Source: Deltaproteobacteria bacterium
GTDB lineage: Bacteria; UBA10199; JACPAL01; GCA-016699445
Reading direction: 5' to 3'
Assembly (NCBI GenBank): GCA_016699445.1
Contig: CP064976.1
Location: forward strand, 930,001 to 994,000
Length of the DNA stretch: 64,000 bases
The first letter of the stretch is position 1, and the number at the start of each line of letters is the position of its first letter. Positions 18,508 through 28,041 of this stretch are shown in pieces. The translations under genes and the position numbers were made by a program. Under the pieces are notes generated by a model. The model was given only the letters and a program-made list of their open reading frames with translations. It was not told the DNA's origin and did not search any database.

Positions 18508-18690
18508 GTCTCCCCCTTTGGAAATGAAAAGACAATTTATGCGAATTCGTCATTTCTGTAAAGGAAACATCCCAAGCTCTCTAATCCTCATTTTGATAGT
18601 CACAGAGGAAAAAATGAAATCATTCTGATAAGTACTCTGAGAGATAAAAATTAATTATAAATAATAACAGATAGTTATATCGACTAATCA

Positions 18691-18707
18691 TGGCATCAAC
18701 GTTGCAT
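18691..18707 (+). promoter_or_regulatory. Sigma-54-like promoter
   Basis: TGGCAT-CAACG-TTGCAT matches the -24/-12 pattern TGGCAC-N5-TTGCA, with the GG and GC dinucleotides exactly 12 bases apart. The rest of the 213-bp divergent gap (18508-18720) is AT-rich with nothing else I can name. The predicted start of transcription falls only a few bases before the ATG at 18721. Confidence 0.5.
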
Positions 18708-18720
18708 TCTTCTTAACCTC

Positions 18721-21700
18721 ATGAAGAAAACGATCATAACCCGACTTGGACTGACCCTCATAAGTTTTTTGCCGGCCCTGTCTTATGCGGGAAGCTTATC
18801 AACAAGTCTCTCTACATCTACTCTAACAATAGACCCTTCCCTCGTACTTTCTGTAGGCTCTGGGGGATCATCAGGAAGCTCTGGAAGTGGTGGGGATAGT
18901 GGATCCGGTGGGAGTGGGGGAACTTCAAGCTATACTTTTTATTCTTCACCACTCACAGCTACACTAGTCGATACACCTACCACTATTGCTGTGGATCCTT
19001 CAGCTTCCACAACAATCCTTTCCTCAGGCACAGGCGGTAGCAGCACAACATCTGCAACACATCTTATCGTAGATGCGCCTCCAGTGATTACTATTGATCC
19101 TGCCTTGACTAAAACAATCACTGTATCTGGAAGTGGTGGAGATGCTGCTACCAGCGGCACCGGAGGTGCCTCTGGTGCCGGCATTACTGACAAAACAAGT
19201 TCAACCATTGATCCAATATCTTCAATACCTGTTGATACAACAGGCACAACGACACCACAAGATAGCCTCTCCAGCTTGTCTCTTACACAAACCGTCATCT
19301 CAGCAGTTGTCGACACCACAAAAAGTGTAATCGATTATATCCTTCCACCAACAGCACCCACTCTTGATCCAACAACCGGAAACACAGGTAATACAACAAC
19401 ACCCATTCAAGTATTGACCACAGAAGTCCCTGCACCCACGACCAAAGATACGACGTTAACAACCCCAACTGACACCACTCCTCTAACAACTCAAACACCT
19501 CCAGCTGATTTAAAACCTGCTCCTGATCAGACAATCGTGGACACAGTCATAACTGCTGCGAAAACTGTTATTTCGGATATCGTCAAACTTGTCAGCCCAC
19601 CTGCTACTGATACCACCACATCACCTTTTACGACCGATTTTTGCTATCGATACCCACTGCTAGATACTTGTTCTGCTTGCTTAAGCTCAGGACAAGCCCA
19701 AGAAAAAATGAATTATCTTAATCAAGAACTCCTCAACAACGGCGTGGATACCATGAAGTATGGAGTTAAATTTGATTGGGACTTACGCAGCGGAAAATTA
19801 ATAACTATCAATCTTCCCGACGCCACTGAGGGGAGCACTGTTCTTTCATTTAATCTTTGTGAAACAACTTCTGCAGAGACATGCAACATTCCTATCCGCG
19901 AAAATGTGGACAATCGGGTGATCCAACAAACCACCTTAGATAGCTTGGCGATTTTCTCCTATCTCCATCCTGAACAAGCCAATAAAACCATCACCATCTG
20001 CAACACTCTTACTAACTGCGCTGCTAACCTAACAACTCTCTCTAATGGATTTTTTGGATTATCGATGAAGATCGAAACCAAAGATACTCTCTGCGAACCT
20101 TTTTATCATGGAACCATTTTAGAAAGAATTGCTGCAGATCCCACAAACACAACTGTCACTTGTCTCTTTGAAATACCTGTCTGTCAGACATCGGAACAAA
20201 CCAAAGATATCATTCCATCCCCAACACCAGCACCCACAACACCTGCCCCTGTAAAAGCACCCATCGTTGATCCAATTCCTGTGGTAAAAGCTCCCGATCC
20301 TGTTGTGGATCCAGAACCTGCTCCACAACCAGCGACTGAGCCTGCAACTCCCACGGCAACTACACCTCAAAATATTTGTACCGATAACCCCTACGATCCT
20401 TCTTGTTTTGGATGCCTCACTATTCAAGAAGCTAAAGAATCACTCAACTGGGTCAATCAAATCATTCTTTCCATGCCAGCCCCTCAACCCGACCCAATGA
20501 CGATCACATTTGATTGGAGTACAGGCACAGGAAAAATTTCAGCTCCTGCTTCTAGCGATAAGTTTTCTTCATTTTTATTTCAGGTATGTGATCGACCAGA
20601 AGCTATGTGTACCTCTGCACCACTAGTCACACCAGATCTCACTTATATTTCTAGCAACGGAATCAACTCAATCCTGCTCTACTCCTCCATCAATGCCTAC
20701 CAAGCTGAGAAAATTATCAGTATCTGCAACACTATGGCAAAACCTGCCGGCAGCTGTTATGCTGAATTAATCACTGAGGCTACAGGGTCTCAATATGTTC
20801 GTATCAAAGCCGTCACAGTCAAAGAAGCCTGCATCCCAGCCTTTGGGGGGAATATTTTAGAAGGTCCTGACAGCAATGGAGACTATACCTGCCTCTTTAA
20901 AAAACCTTTATGCTCAATCGCGGCGCCTAAAACTCCAGACACACTAGCAACCGAACCACAAACGACAGTTCCCGAGACACCTAAAACTCCAACCAGTCTT
21001 GAAACAACTCCTGCTGAAAAAATAATACCACCTACGATCACTCTTCCAGAAACACCAGCAGCAATAGAGACACCAACACCTCTATCGTCTAACACTTCAA
21101 ATCCAGCTCCGATTGTTCATGAGGCTCCAGAAGTTTCCACACCAAAAAAAGCTGAAGAACCTACTTCACAACACCCTTTTGCTTTTATTCCTCCGTCTAT
21201 AGAAGCACCCATTCCTGAAGCTATGAAGAAAACATCTGAAGAATCTCATGCAACCCCGTCCACAGACACTTCGAAAACAGATAAACCGGCAACCACTTCT
21301 GCTCCCAAGAAGAGTGCCATCATCGTTATTTTTTGTGAAGAAGGCTCCCAACATGGATTCTACATCGATGAGAATGGAAACAAAAAAGATGTTGCAATGA
21401 AAGACAACTGTCCATCAGCAGGCATCACCGACAACGATCAATCGATGGCTGAACGAAAAGAAATTACCGATTACATAGGAGCACCAACGGTGCTTGAACA
21501 AAAAGCAAACATCAAAAAAAGAGTTAAAAAGAAAATTGATACCATTTTAGAAAATCCAGAGAAAAAAGTGGATATCACCATCATTCAAAAAGAAAATCCA
21601 CCCGTAGAAACGAAGGCTCCGGAGGCAAAAGCTCCCGACACGCAGGTTTCGGAGACAAAGTCTCCAGAGACCAAGTCTCCAGAGACAAAGCCTTCAGAAA

Positions 21701-22056
21701 CGAAGGCTCCTGAGACCCAGATTTCAGAGACACTCCAGCTTGAAAAGGTTCAACAACTAGACGGGTTCCTGGTAAAAGAAAGAATCGAGAGAGATTATGA
21801 AAGAGTATCTGATGATGTATTAATTTCTAAAAAAGCCAATGCATCACTTCTTCCTGTAGAGACTGAACGGGAAAAAACAAAAGAACCTGCCAAAACTTTC
21901 AATGAATTGTTAATCTCTGAAAAGATTGGAGCTCTTTCACTCAGCGCTCCCAGCTCTCTGACCACACCCTCGTCGATAGATCAGACGGCAGCCATCATAC
22001 AGCCCTACCCAGCGGCTCTTGAAACAACCGGTGGTGGCTGTGGGTTAAGAAAATAA
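18721..22056 (+). CDS. Large secreted Ser/Gly/Pro/Thr-rich protein with a duplicated Cys module
   Basis: 1111 residues, unrecognised. A signal peptide (residues 1-24, cleavage at SYAG) leads into a Gly/Ser-rich stretch (about 45-70, 130-155) and long Thr/Pro-rich linkers. Two related modules follow, at about 305-489 and 551-730. Each opens with C-x8-C-x2-C (FCYRYPLLDTCSAC and ICTDNPYDPSCFGC), continues with a helix containing NYLNQELL or NWVNQIIL, and ends TCLFEIPVC or TCLFKKPLC. The C-terminal third has (P/S)ETK repeats (from about residue 961) and charged helices, and the protein ends GGGCGLRK. It looks like a cell-surface or extracellular protein; no enzyme motif is visible. No Shine-Dalgarno lies before the ATG. 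Confidence 0.7.
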   Translation: MKKTIITRLGLTLISFLPALSYAGSLSTSLSTSTLTIDPSLVLSVGSGGSSGSSGSGGDSGSGGSGGTSSYTFYSSPLTATLVDTPTTIAVDPSASTTILSSGTGGSSTTSATHLIVDAPPVITIDPALTKTITVSGSGGDAATSGTGGASGAGITDKTSSTIDPISSIPVDTTGTTTPQDSLSSLSLTQTVISAVVDTTKSVIDYILPPTAPTLDPTTGNTGNTTTPIQVLTTEVPAPTTKDTTLTTPTDTTPLTTQTPPADLKPAPDQTIVDTVITAAKTVISDIVKLVSPPATDTTTSPFTTDFCYRYPLLDTCSACLSSGQAQEKMNYLNQELLNNGVDTMKYGVKFDWDLRSGKLITINLPDATEGSTVLSFNLCETTSAETCNIPIRENVDNRVIQQTTLDSLAIFSYLHPEQANKTITICNTLTNCAANLTTLSNGFFGLSMKIETKDTLCEPFYHGTILERIAADPTNTTVTCLFEIPVCQTSEQTKDIIPSPTPAPTTPAPVKAPIVDPIPVVKAPDPVVDPEPAPQPATEPATPTATTPQNICTDNPYDPSCFGCLTIQEAKESLNWVNQIILSMPAPQPDPMTITFDWSTGTGKISAPASSDKFSSFLFQVCDRPEAMCTSAPLVTPDLTYISSNGINSILLYSSINAYQAEKIISICNTMAKPAGSCYAELITEATGSQYVRIKAVTVKEACIPAFGGNILEGPDSNGDYTCLFKKPLCSIAAPKTPDTLATEPQTTVPETPKTPTSLETTPAEKIIPPTITLPETPAAIETPTPLSSNTSNPAPIVHEAPEVSTPKKAEEPTSQHPFAFIPPSIEAPIPEAMKKTSEESHATPSTDTSKTDKPATTSAPKKSAIIVIFCEEGSQHGFYIDENGNKKDVAMKDNCPSAGITDNDQSMAERKEITDYIGAPTVLEQKANIKKRVKKKIDTILENPEKKVDITIIQKENPPVETKAPEAKAPDTQVSETKSPETKSPETKPSETKAPETQISETLQLEKVQQLDGFLVKERIERDYERVSDDVLISKKANASLLPVETEREKTKEPAKTFNELLISEKIGALSLSAPSSLTTPSSIDQTAAIIQPYPAALETTGGGCGLRK

Positions 22057-22057
22057 T

Positions 22058-23149
22058 CTAATGAAGAACAGGGAGTTGAAGTTCGGACTCATAACTCTTC
22101 ACGCTAATGGCTGCAGCAATCTTCTGTGCTAAAGCACGGAAACGTTTAGCCTGAGCTGATTGAGGATCTTTCACAACAATCGGAGCGCCAGCATCACCCG
22201 CCACACGTGTATCAAGCTCTAAAGGCAATTCACCCAAGAGAGTCAGATTCATTTTTTCATAACGACTCTTATCCTGACTGCCACCACCAAAGACTCGAGT
22301 GACTTCATGGCAATGAGGACAATCAAAACCACTCATGTTTTCAACAATTCCCAAAATCGGTACTTGAGTCATGTTAAACATCTTTACCGCACGCGCGACG
22401 TCGGCCATGGCCACATCTTGAGGCGTACCCACAATGACTGCTCCGGATACAGGAATGAGTTGAGACAATGTCAATTGCACATCACCAGTTCCTGGAGGAA
22501 GATCGAGAACCAAATAATCAAGCTCTCCCCAATTCACTTGCTCCAAAAACTGTTGAAGCATTTTAGCCAACATCGGTCCACGCCACACAACAGCTTCTTG
22601 AGCTCCAATCAAAAAACCCATCGACATCAAAGGCATGTCAAAACGCATGATAGGCATAATACGATTTTCAGAATTTACTTTAGGCTTTTCCCCTTCAGGC
22701 ACTCCAAACATAATACCCATCGAAGGCCCATAGATATCTGCATCCAAGAGACCCACACGAGCCCCTTCTTGCTGCAGAGCCAAAGCCAGATTGGCGGCAA
22801 TCGTCGATTTTCCAACACCACCTTTACCACTCCCCACAGCTATCACATGTTTGATACCTGGAATCCGATTGGTATCCGACATCGGACGGGATGATTTCAC
22901 ATCGGCATCAAAGTTCACTTTAATTTCTCCTACATGAGGGATGTTTCCACGAATGGCCAAACGGATATCATCCGTAATGCGGTCTTTGAGCGGACAAGCG
23001 GGTGTGGTGAGCACCACATCCAAAATCACATTGGCGCCGTCGATTTTAATTTCTTTAAGCATACCCAAGGTAACAAGATCCTTCCCCAACTCGGGATCCT
23101 TCACGGTTCTCATAATGGCGACAATTTCTTCTTTAGTAATTTCTTTCAC
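22058..23149 (-). CDS. mrp: Mrp/ApbC Fe-S cluster carrier ATPase
   Basis: 363 residues. The N-terminal MIP18/DUF59 domain (about 1-85: VKDPELGKDLVTLGML and TTPACPLKDRI) is followed by the P-loop ATPase with the deviant Walker A GKGGVGKST, DADIYGPSMGIMFG, and DLPPGTGDVQLTLSQ. The CPHCHE motif near residue 275 is the CxxC that holds a bridging 4Fe-4S cluster in this family. It delivers Fe-S clusters to apoproteins in the cytoplasm. The gene converges on the surface-protein gene with one base between them; it is divergent from the aldehyde dehydrogenase gene. Confidence 0.93.
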   Translation of the reverse strand: MKEITKEEIVAIMRTVKDPELGKDLVTLGMLKEIKIDGANVILDVVLTTPACPLKDRITDDIRLAIRGNIPHVGEIKVNFDADVKSSRPMSDTNRIPGIKHVIAVGSGKGGVGKSTIAANLALALQQEGARVGLLDADIYGPSMGIMFGVPEGEKPKVNSENRIMPIMRFDMPLMSMGFLIGAQEAVVWRGPMLAKMLQQFLEQVNWGELDYLVLDLPPGTGDVQLTLSQLIPVSGAVIVGTPQDVAMADVARAVKMFNMTQVPILGIVENMSGFDCPHCHEVTRVFGGGSQDKSRYEKMNLTLLGELPLELDTRVAGDAGAPIVVKDPQSAQAKRFRALAQKIAAAISVKSYESELQLPVLH

Positions 23150-23298
23150 AAAGCCTCCTCATGACATCACTACATCTTAATGTGTTGAATTGGCGTGCAC
23201 CACTAGGTGTGACGCTTAGAGAGGTCAAGTGAGGATTTTATATCTCAAATTCAAAAAAAGAGGTGATCGAAAGCGATATTTCAGTCATATAAGCACTT

Positions 23299-24694
23299 AT
23301 GCAAAACCTTCAGAAAATTTTTTCAGACCAAAAAGCTAACCGATGGAAAATTTCCCAAAGTACAGCTCGGGAACGAATCAAAAAATTAAAAAAATTACGT
23401 GAAGCGATCTTTAAAAATCAGGAAGAAATTCAAAAAGCCATTTATGCGGATTACCGAAAAAAATCCGGGAGAAACTGATTTAACCGAGATCTATCCAACA
23501 ATCTCCGAACTCAATCACACAATCTCTCATCTGACGTTTTGGATGAAACCTCAAAGAGTTAAAACACCCCTCACTCTTTTTGGGACAAAAAGTGAGATCC
23601 ATTATGAAGCTAAAGGAGTGGTACTCATTTTGTCACCCTGGAATTATCCTTTTCAGCTTCTGATGGCGCCTTTGATTGCTGCGATTGCTGCAGGCAATTG
23701 CGCCATGCTTAAACCTTCCAGCAAAACAGCTCATACCTCTGCATTTTTACAAAAATTTATTTCTGAATTGTTTGATGAAAATGAAATTGCTTTGATTGAA
23801 GGGGATGCATCCATTGCCGATCAACTTCTCACACTTCCTTTTGATCACATCTTCTTTACCGGAAGTCCTCGTATCGGGAAAAAAGTCATGGAAGAAGCCG
23901 CAAAAAACCTGACACCTGTCACTTTGGAATTAGGCGGCAAATCACCTGTTGTCATTGATCAAACCGCAGATATCAAAAAAGCTGCTGAACGTATTATGTG
24001 GGGGAAATTTATCAATGCCGGACAGACATGCGTGGCTCCAGATTATGTTTTGATTCATGAGAATCATGTTCAGGATTTTGTCAAAGAAGCCATTCACGTG
24101 ATCGAAAGTCGTTATGGAAATTTACAAGAAAACAGTCCTGATTTTTGCCGCCTTGTCAGTGATGGAGCTCTCAAAACACTCAAACACCTTCTGGATGAAT
24201 CAATACAAAAAGGAGCTACCCTTGCCTATGGCGGCCAAACAAACACAGAGACGCGCTTTATGGCTCCCACACTTTTAACCCAAGTCACCAACGACTCACC
24301 CATCATGCGTGAAGAAATTTTTGGGCCCATACTTCCCCTGATCACATTCCGCTCATTGGATGAAGCTCTCTCAATCATTCAAAAAAGAGAAAAACCTTTA
24401 GCTCTCTATATTTTTTCTCAAGATTCCAATACCGTAGACTATATTTTGAAAAACACCACAGCCGGTGGCTCGTGCGTCAACACCTTGATCATCCATCTGG
24501 CCAATCCCGACCTACCCTTTGGGGGCGTGGGCTATAGTGGCATGGGAAATTACCACGGCTTCTTTGGCTTCCGTACCTTCTCTCACGAACGAGCCGTCCT
24601 CCATCAAAGTGCACTCGACACACTCAAGATGTTCTACCCCCCCTACACACCCACAGTGCGTAAGATGATTAACTTAGCGACTAAGTATTTTTAA
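23299..24694 (+). CDS. Aldehyde dehydrogenase, ALDH3-like (frameshifted at A7)
   Basis: About 465 residues when joined. The ATG at 23299 opens a frame (MQNLQKIFSDQ...AIYADYRK) that stops shortly after an A7 run at 23457-23463; with six A it continues NPGETDLTEIYPTISEL in the long frame. The motifs fit class 3 aldehyde dehydrogenases: SPWNYPFQLLMAPLIAAIAAGN, FTGSPRIGKKVMEEAAK, VTLELGGKSPVVID (catalytic-base Glu), NAGQTCVAPDYVL (catalytic Cys) and REEIFGPILPL. It oxidises an aldehyde to the acid with NAD(P); the substrate is unknown. The C-terminal extension after PFGGVGYSGMGNYHG is typical of the YwdH/ALDH3 group. I treat the break as a probable sequence error. Confidence 0.87.
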
Positions 24695-24761
24695 GAAAAG
24701 ATTTCCAGGGATATACTTGGATGCAAATTATCATTAAAATCAACAACTCTATTACGGATTA

Positions 24762-25280
24762 TCAGGAATACGAAACAGTCACATCAGGGCCGAAGTCCAT
24801 GTTGCGTTTTTTGTCTTCGTTGATCCATTTTTGATTTTCGCAGCAGACGATTTGCATGTCGGGACGGCGAAGAGCGAGGCTGGTAATGAAAAGTCTCAGA
24901 AGAGCGCGCCAGCCCATAAAATCTTTGGCCATGTCACCAAAGGAGAGGATGATTTCAGCCGCTTTGAGTCGAACAATTTTATCAACAATTTGATTCCAAC
25001 CATCTTCAAACTTTTTCTCATCCAAGTCTTTCAACTTTCCCAAACCAAAAACCAAAATATCGCGGGTCGATAAACGACCTTGTGAAGGCATGATAAGAGA
25101 TTCGGAAAAACTTCCCGAAATATGACCTTTGAGAATCAAGTCCGACAAACGGCCATTGGTGCGCCAATCAATCAAACCACTCGGCCCTTTCAAGGGACGC
25201 ATATCTTCAAAAAATGTCGCCAGAGTCACAGCTCCAGGCACTTCATCGATAGGAAGAGATGACAGGACTAATTGAATCAC
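24762..25280 (-). CDS. Leucyl aminopeptidase N-terminal-domain-only protein
   Basis: 172 residues, GTG start behind a GGAGG. The sequence resembles only the N-terminal, macro-like domain of M17 leucyl aminopeptidases: VTLATFFEDMRPLKGPSGLIDWRTNGRLSDLI and DILVFGLGKLKDLD. The whole metal-binding catalytic domain is absent, and the frame ends in a TGA with no M17 sequence beyond it. A complete PepA is encoded separately at 51589-53102. The start overlaps the nusB stop (GTGA), so this gene is translationally coupled to the rib-nusB operon. It has no expected peptidase activity; its role is unknown. Confidence 0.65.
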   Translation of the reverse strand: MIQLVLSSLPIDEVPGAVTLATFFEDMRPLKGPSGLIDWRTNGRLSDLILKGHISGSFSESLIMPSQGRLSTRDILVFGLGKLKDLDEKKFEDGWNQIVDKIVRLKAAEIILSFGDMAKDFMGWRALLRLFITSLALRRPDMQIVCCENQKWINEDKKRNMDFGPDVTVSYS

Positions 25281-25705
25281 TTCCGGACCTCCTTGGCCAC
25301 ATGATCTAAAATGCCATTCACAAACGCACTCGATTCAGCCGTCCCAAATTTTTTGGAAATTTCTACAGCTTCATCCAGCACCACACTCACCGGAACGGCA
25401 TGTTGGTATAGAAGCTCGTAAGCCCCCAAACGCAAAATATTTCTATCCACAACGGCCATACGCGCTAGCTTCCAATGATGCGCATGCTTTTCAATCACAT
25501 GATCGATCTCTTTAATATTGCGATACACACCTTCGACTAACTCTGTGGCATATTCCTTCGTATCATCCAAAATTTCCTGATCATAATCATTTTTTGGATC
25601 CTTCTTCCAAAAAAGACTCAAGATCGAGCGAGGCTCAGCCTGCTTCATTTCCATTTCATATAAAAGCTGAAGCCCGATTTCTCGAGCTAACCTGCGGGTT
25701 CCCAT
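25277..25705 (-). CDS. nusB: Transcription antitermination factor NusB
   Basis: 142 residues, usual length. The all-helical NusB pattern is clear: RRLAREIGLQLLYEMEM at the start, LVEGVYRNIKEIDHVIEKH, WKLARMAVVDRNILRLGAYELLY, and VVLDEAVEISKKFGTAESSAFVNGILD at the end. It binds boxA RNA with S10 in the rRNA antitermination complex. It starts one base after the ribH stop, the common ribH-nusB arrangement, and overlaps the following M17-N gene. Confidence 0.95.
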   Translation of the reverse strand: MGTRRLAREIGLQLLYEMEMKQAEPRSILSLFWKKDPKNDYDQEILDDTKEYATELVEGVYRNIKEIDHVIEKHAHHWKLARMAVVDRNILRLGAYELLYQHAVPVSVVLDEAVEISKKFGTAESSAFVNGILDHVAKEVRK

Positions 25706-25706
25706 A

Positions 25707-26186
25707 TTATTTCCTTAAATCCTTTAAGACTTTGATCATTTCAATGACTGTCAGTGCAGCTTCCTCGCCCTTGTGTCCATGACGACCACCCACTCGTTCA
25801 AGAGCCTGATCATTATTTTCTGTTGTTAACACACCAAATGCGATCGGTAAATTCATCTTTAAGCTCACATCCAAAATTCCACGAGAAACTCCTTCACACA
25901 CATAATCATAATGGGTCGTATCTCCACGAATCACGCATGCCAGCGCAATCAGAGCATCATACTTTTTGGACCCTTTTTTTTGAGCCATCACCTGAGCGGC
26001 CAAAGGGACTTCATAAGCTCCAGGCACCCAAATCGTATCGATTTTTTTTGCGGATTTTTCTTTCAAAACTTTTTCAGCACCTTCCAAAAGTTTGGAAGTA
26101 ATATGTTGGTTAAAGCGACTGACGATAATTCCAAATCGCAAACCCTTAGCTGAAAGATTTTCAACAACGCCTGATGATGTACTCAT
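25707..26186 (-). CDS. ribH: 6,7-dimethyl-8-ribityllumazine synthase
   Basis: 159 residues. Makes the lumazine precursor of riboflavin from the RibA- and RibB-branch products. Motifs: [59 protein letters not shown] (with the catalytic His) and [21 protein letters not shown]. Its ATG overlaps the ribBA stop as ATGA and it is followed closely by nusB, so the whole block is one transcript. Confidence 0.96.
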   Translation of the reverse strand: MSTSSGVVENLSAKGLRFGIIVSRFNQHITSKLLEGAEKVLKEKSAKKIDTIWVPGAYEVPLAAQVMAQKKGSKKYDALIALACVIRGDTTHYDYVCEGVSRGILDVSLKMNLPIAFGVLTTENNDQALERVGGRHGHKGEEAALTVIEMIKVLKDLRK

Positions 26187-27397
26187 ATATTTTTTAAAAG
26201 ATGACCGAGTTTATCTCGTTTAGTTTGAAGGTAACGAATATTGTCTTTGTTAGGTTCAATTTCAATAGGCACACGCTCTTCGATAGTTAAACCATAACCC
26301 TCAAGACCCACAACTTTACGCGGGTTGTTGGTCATGAGACGGATTTTTCTCACACCCAAAGTCGCCAAAATCTGAGCACCGACACCATAATCCCGAAGAT
26401 CTGGTTTAAACCCTAATTTTTCATTAGCTTCGACAGTATCCAAACCTTGATCCTGAAGAGCATAGGCTTTGATCTTATTGAGGAGACCAATACCCCGTCC
26501 TTCTTGACGGATATACAGAAGAACACCACAACCCTCTTTACCAATCTTTTTCAAAGCTGCTTGAAGCTGCGGACCACAATCACAACGTTTGGAACCAAAC
26601 GTATCTCCCGTCAGACACTCCGAATGCACACGCACCAAACACGGTTTTTCTGGATCGATACTTCCCATGACCAAGGCCAAATGAGAAGCATCATCCACGT
26701 CATTTTCAAAAATGGTAATTTTAAAATCTCCACCAAACTCACTGGGCATCGCTGCTTCTGTCACTTTTCTGACCAACTTTTCATGCTGCATCCGGTAGCT
26801 GATCAGATCGGCAATGGTCACGATACAAAGATCATGTTCCTTTGCAAATTTTTCCAAGTCCGGCATACGCGCCATTGTACCGTCGTCATTCATGATTTCA
26901 CAGATGACGCCAGCGGGTTTCATTCCCGCCAAACGAGCCAAATCAACCGAACCTTCTGTCTGACCACTGCGCACCAAGACACCGCCCTTGCGCGCACGCA
27001 AAGGGAAAATATGACCTGGTCGATTAAAATCACCTGGGCGGACATTATCTTCAATGGCTTTCAAAATCGTAATCGCTCGATCGGAAGCCGAAATACCTGT
27101 CGACGTTCCTTCTTTGGCATCAATGGAAATAGTAAACGGAGTCCCAAAAGAAGAGGTGTTGTCTGTGACCATCAGAGGGAGACCTAATTGTTCACAACGC
27201 TCAGGTGTAACAGAAAGACACACCAAACCACGACCATACTTGGCCATAAAGTTAATCGCTTCAGGAGTGACAGCTTCAGCAGCCATCGCAAGATCACCTT
27301 CGTTTTCACGATCTTCATCATCAACCAAAACAACCATCTTACCCGCTTTGATTTCACGGATGGCTTTTTCTACGCGTTCTTTTAAATTTTCTGTCAT
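26183..27397 (-). CDS. ribBA: Bifunctional DHBP synthase / GTP cyclohydrolase II
   Basis: 404 residues in two domains. Residues 1 to about 205 are RibB (3,4-dihydroxy-2-butanone 4-phosphate synthase): [31 protein letters not shown] and [15 protein letters not shown]. Residues about 210-404 are Rib[25 protein letters not shown] carries the three zinc cysteines, followed by [11 protein letters not shown] and LMTNNPRKV. Together they make both precursors that feed lumazine synthase. The start overlaps the ribE stop (ATGA) and the stop overlaps ribH. Confidence 0.96.
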   Translation of the reverse strand: MTENLKERVEKAIREIKAGKMVVLVDDEDRENEGDLAMAAEAVTPEAINFMAKYGRGLVCLSVTPERCEQLGLPLMVTDNTSSFGTPFTISIDAKEGTSTGISASDRAITILKAIEDNVRPGDFNRPGHIFPLRARKGGVLVRSGQTEGSVDLARLAGMKPAGVICEIMNDDGTMARMPDLEKFAKEHDLCIVTIADLISYRMQHEKLVRKVTEAAMPSEFGGDFKITIFENDVDDASHLALVMGSIDPEKPCLVRVHSECLTGDTFGSKRCDCGPQLQAALKKIGKEGCGVLLYIRQEGRGIGLLNKIKAYALQDQGLDTVEANEKLGFKPDLRDYGVGAQILATLGVRKIRLMTNNPRKVVGLEGYGLTIEERVPIEIEPNKDNIRYLQTKRDKLGHLLKNI

Positions 27398-27996
27398 AGG
27401 GTCTTCTTTGATTTGGGCAGCAGCTTCTCGATGTACTTCCCGATGATGTCAACTTCCAAGTTGATGGGATCACCCACCTTCTTTGTATGGAGATTGGTCG
27501 CGCCCCACGTGTGTGGAATCACAACTAAGGTAAAGGTCTTAGAGGTCAAATAATTCACCGTCATACTAATCCCATCCACAGCCACAGAACCTTTCACAAT
27601 CAATAACCCTTTAAGAGCTTGTGGAAAACGAATCGTCACTTCCCAATTATCCCCTACTCGCTTGATATTTTTGATATTTCCCACAGCATCCACATGACCT
27701 TGCACCAGATGTCCTCCGAGACGATCCATCAGACGCAGAGGCCGTTCGAGATTTACCTTTGTCCCTTTAGCTATTTTTTTAAGACTCGTAACACGGAGAG
27801 TTTCGTGTGAGAGATCGGCAAAAAAGATATTTCCTTTTTTGCTTACGACCGTGAGGCAACAGCCATTCACCGCAATACTTTCACCCAACTTGACTTTTTG
27901 AAGTGAAAAACCAGACTGAATACCCAGGCACAAACCTTGATCGATAGGCTTAATATCACAGACCGTGCCCACACTTTGAATGATTCCTGTAAACAT
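27394..27996 (-). CDS. ribE: Riboflavin synthase alpha chain
   Basis: 200 residues made of two similar lumazine-binding domains, starting [12 protein letters not shown] as nearly all members do. Domain one contains [13 protein letters not shown] and [12 protein letters not shown]; domain two contains [12 protein letters not shown] and [13 protein letters not shown]. It dismutates two lumazine molecules into riboflavin. The second gene of the interrupted riboflavin block: ribD lies 3 kb upstream, beyond the S8 protease gene. The 45-bp leader shows no sign of an FMN riboswitch. Confidence 0.95.
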   Translation of the reverse strand: MFTGIIQSVGTVCDIKPIDQGLCLGIQSGFSLQKVKLGESIAVNGCCLTVVSKKGNIFFADLSHETLRVTSLKKIAKGTKVNLERPLRLMDRLGGHLVQGHVDAVGNIKNIKRVGDNWEVTIRFPQALKGLLIVKGSVAVDGISMTVNYLTSKTFTLVVIPHTWGATNLHTKKVGDPINLEVDIIGKYIEKLLPKSKKTL

Positions 27997-28041
27997 GGAG
28001 CGGCTGACTAGAAACTAATCCATCATCTGACAAGCAGAAGA

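Noticed and set aside
27997..28041. FMN riboswitch before ribE or ribD
   Set aside because: The leaders are short and lack the conserved RFN-element stems.
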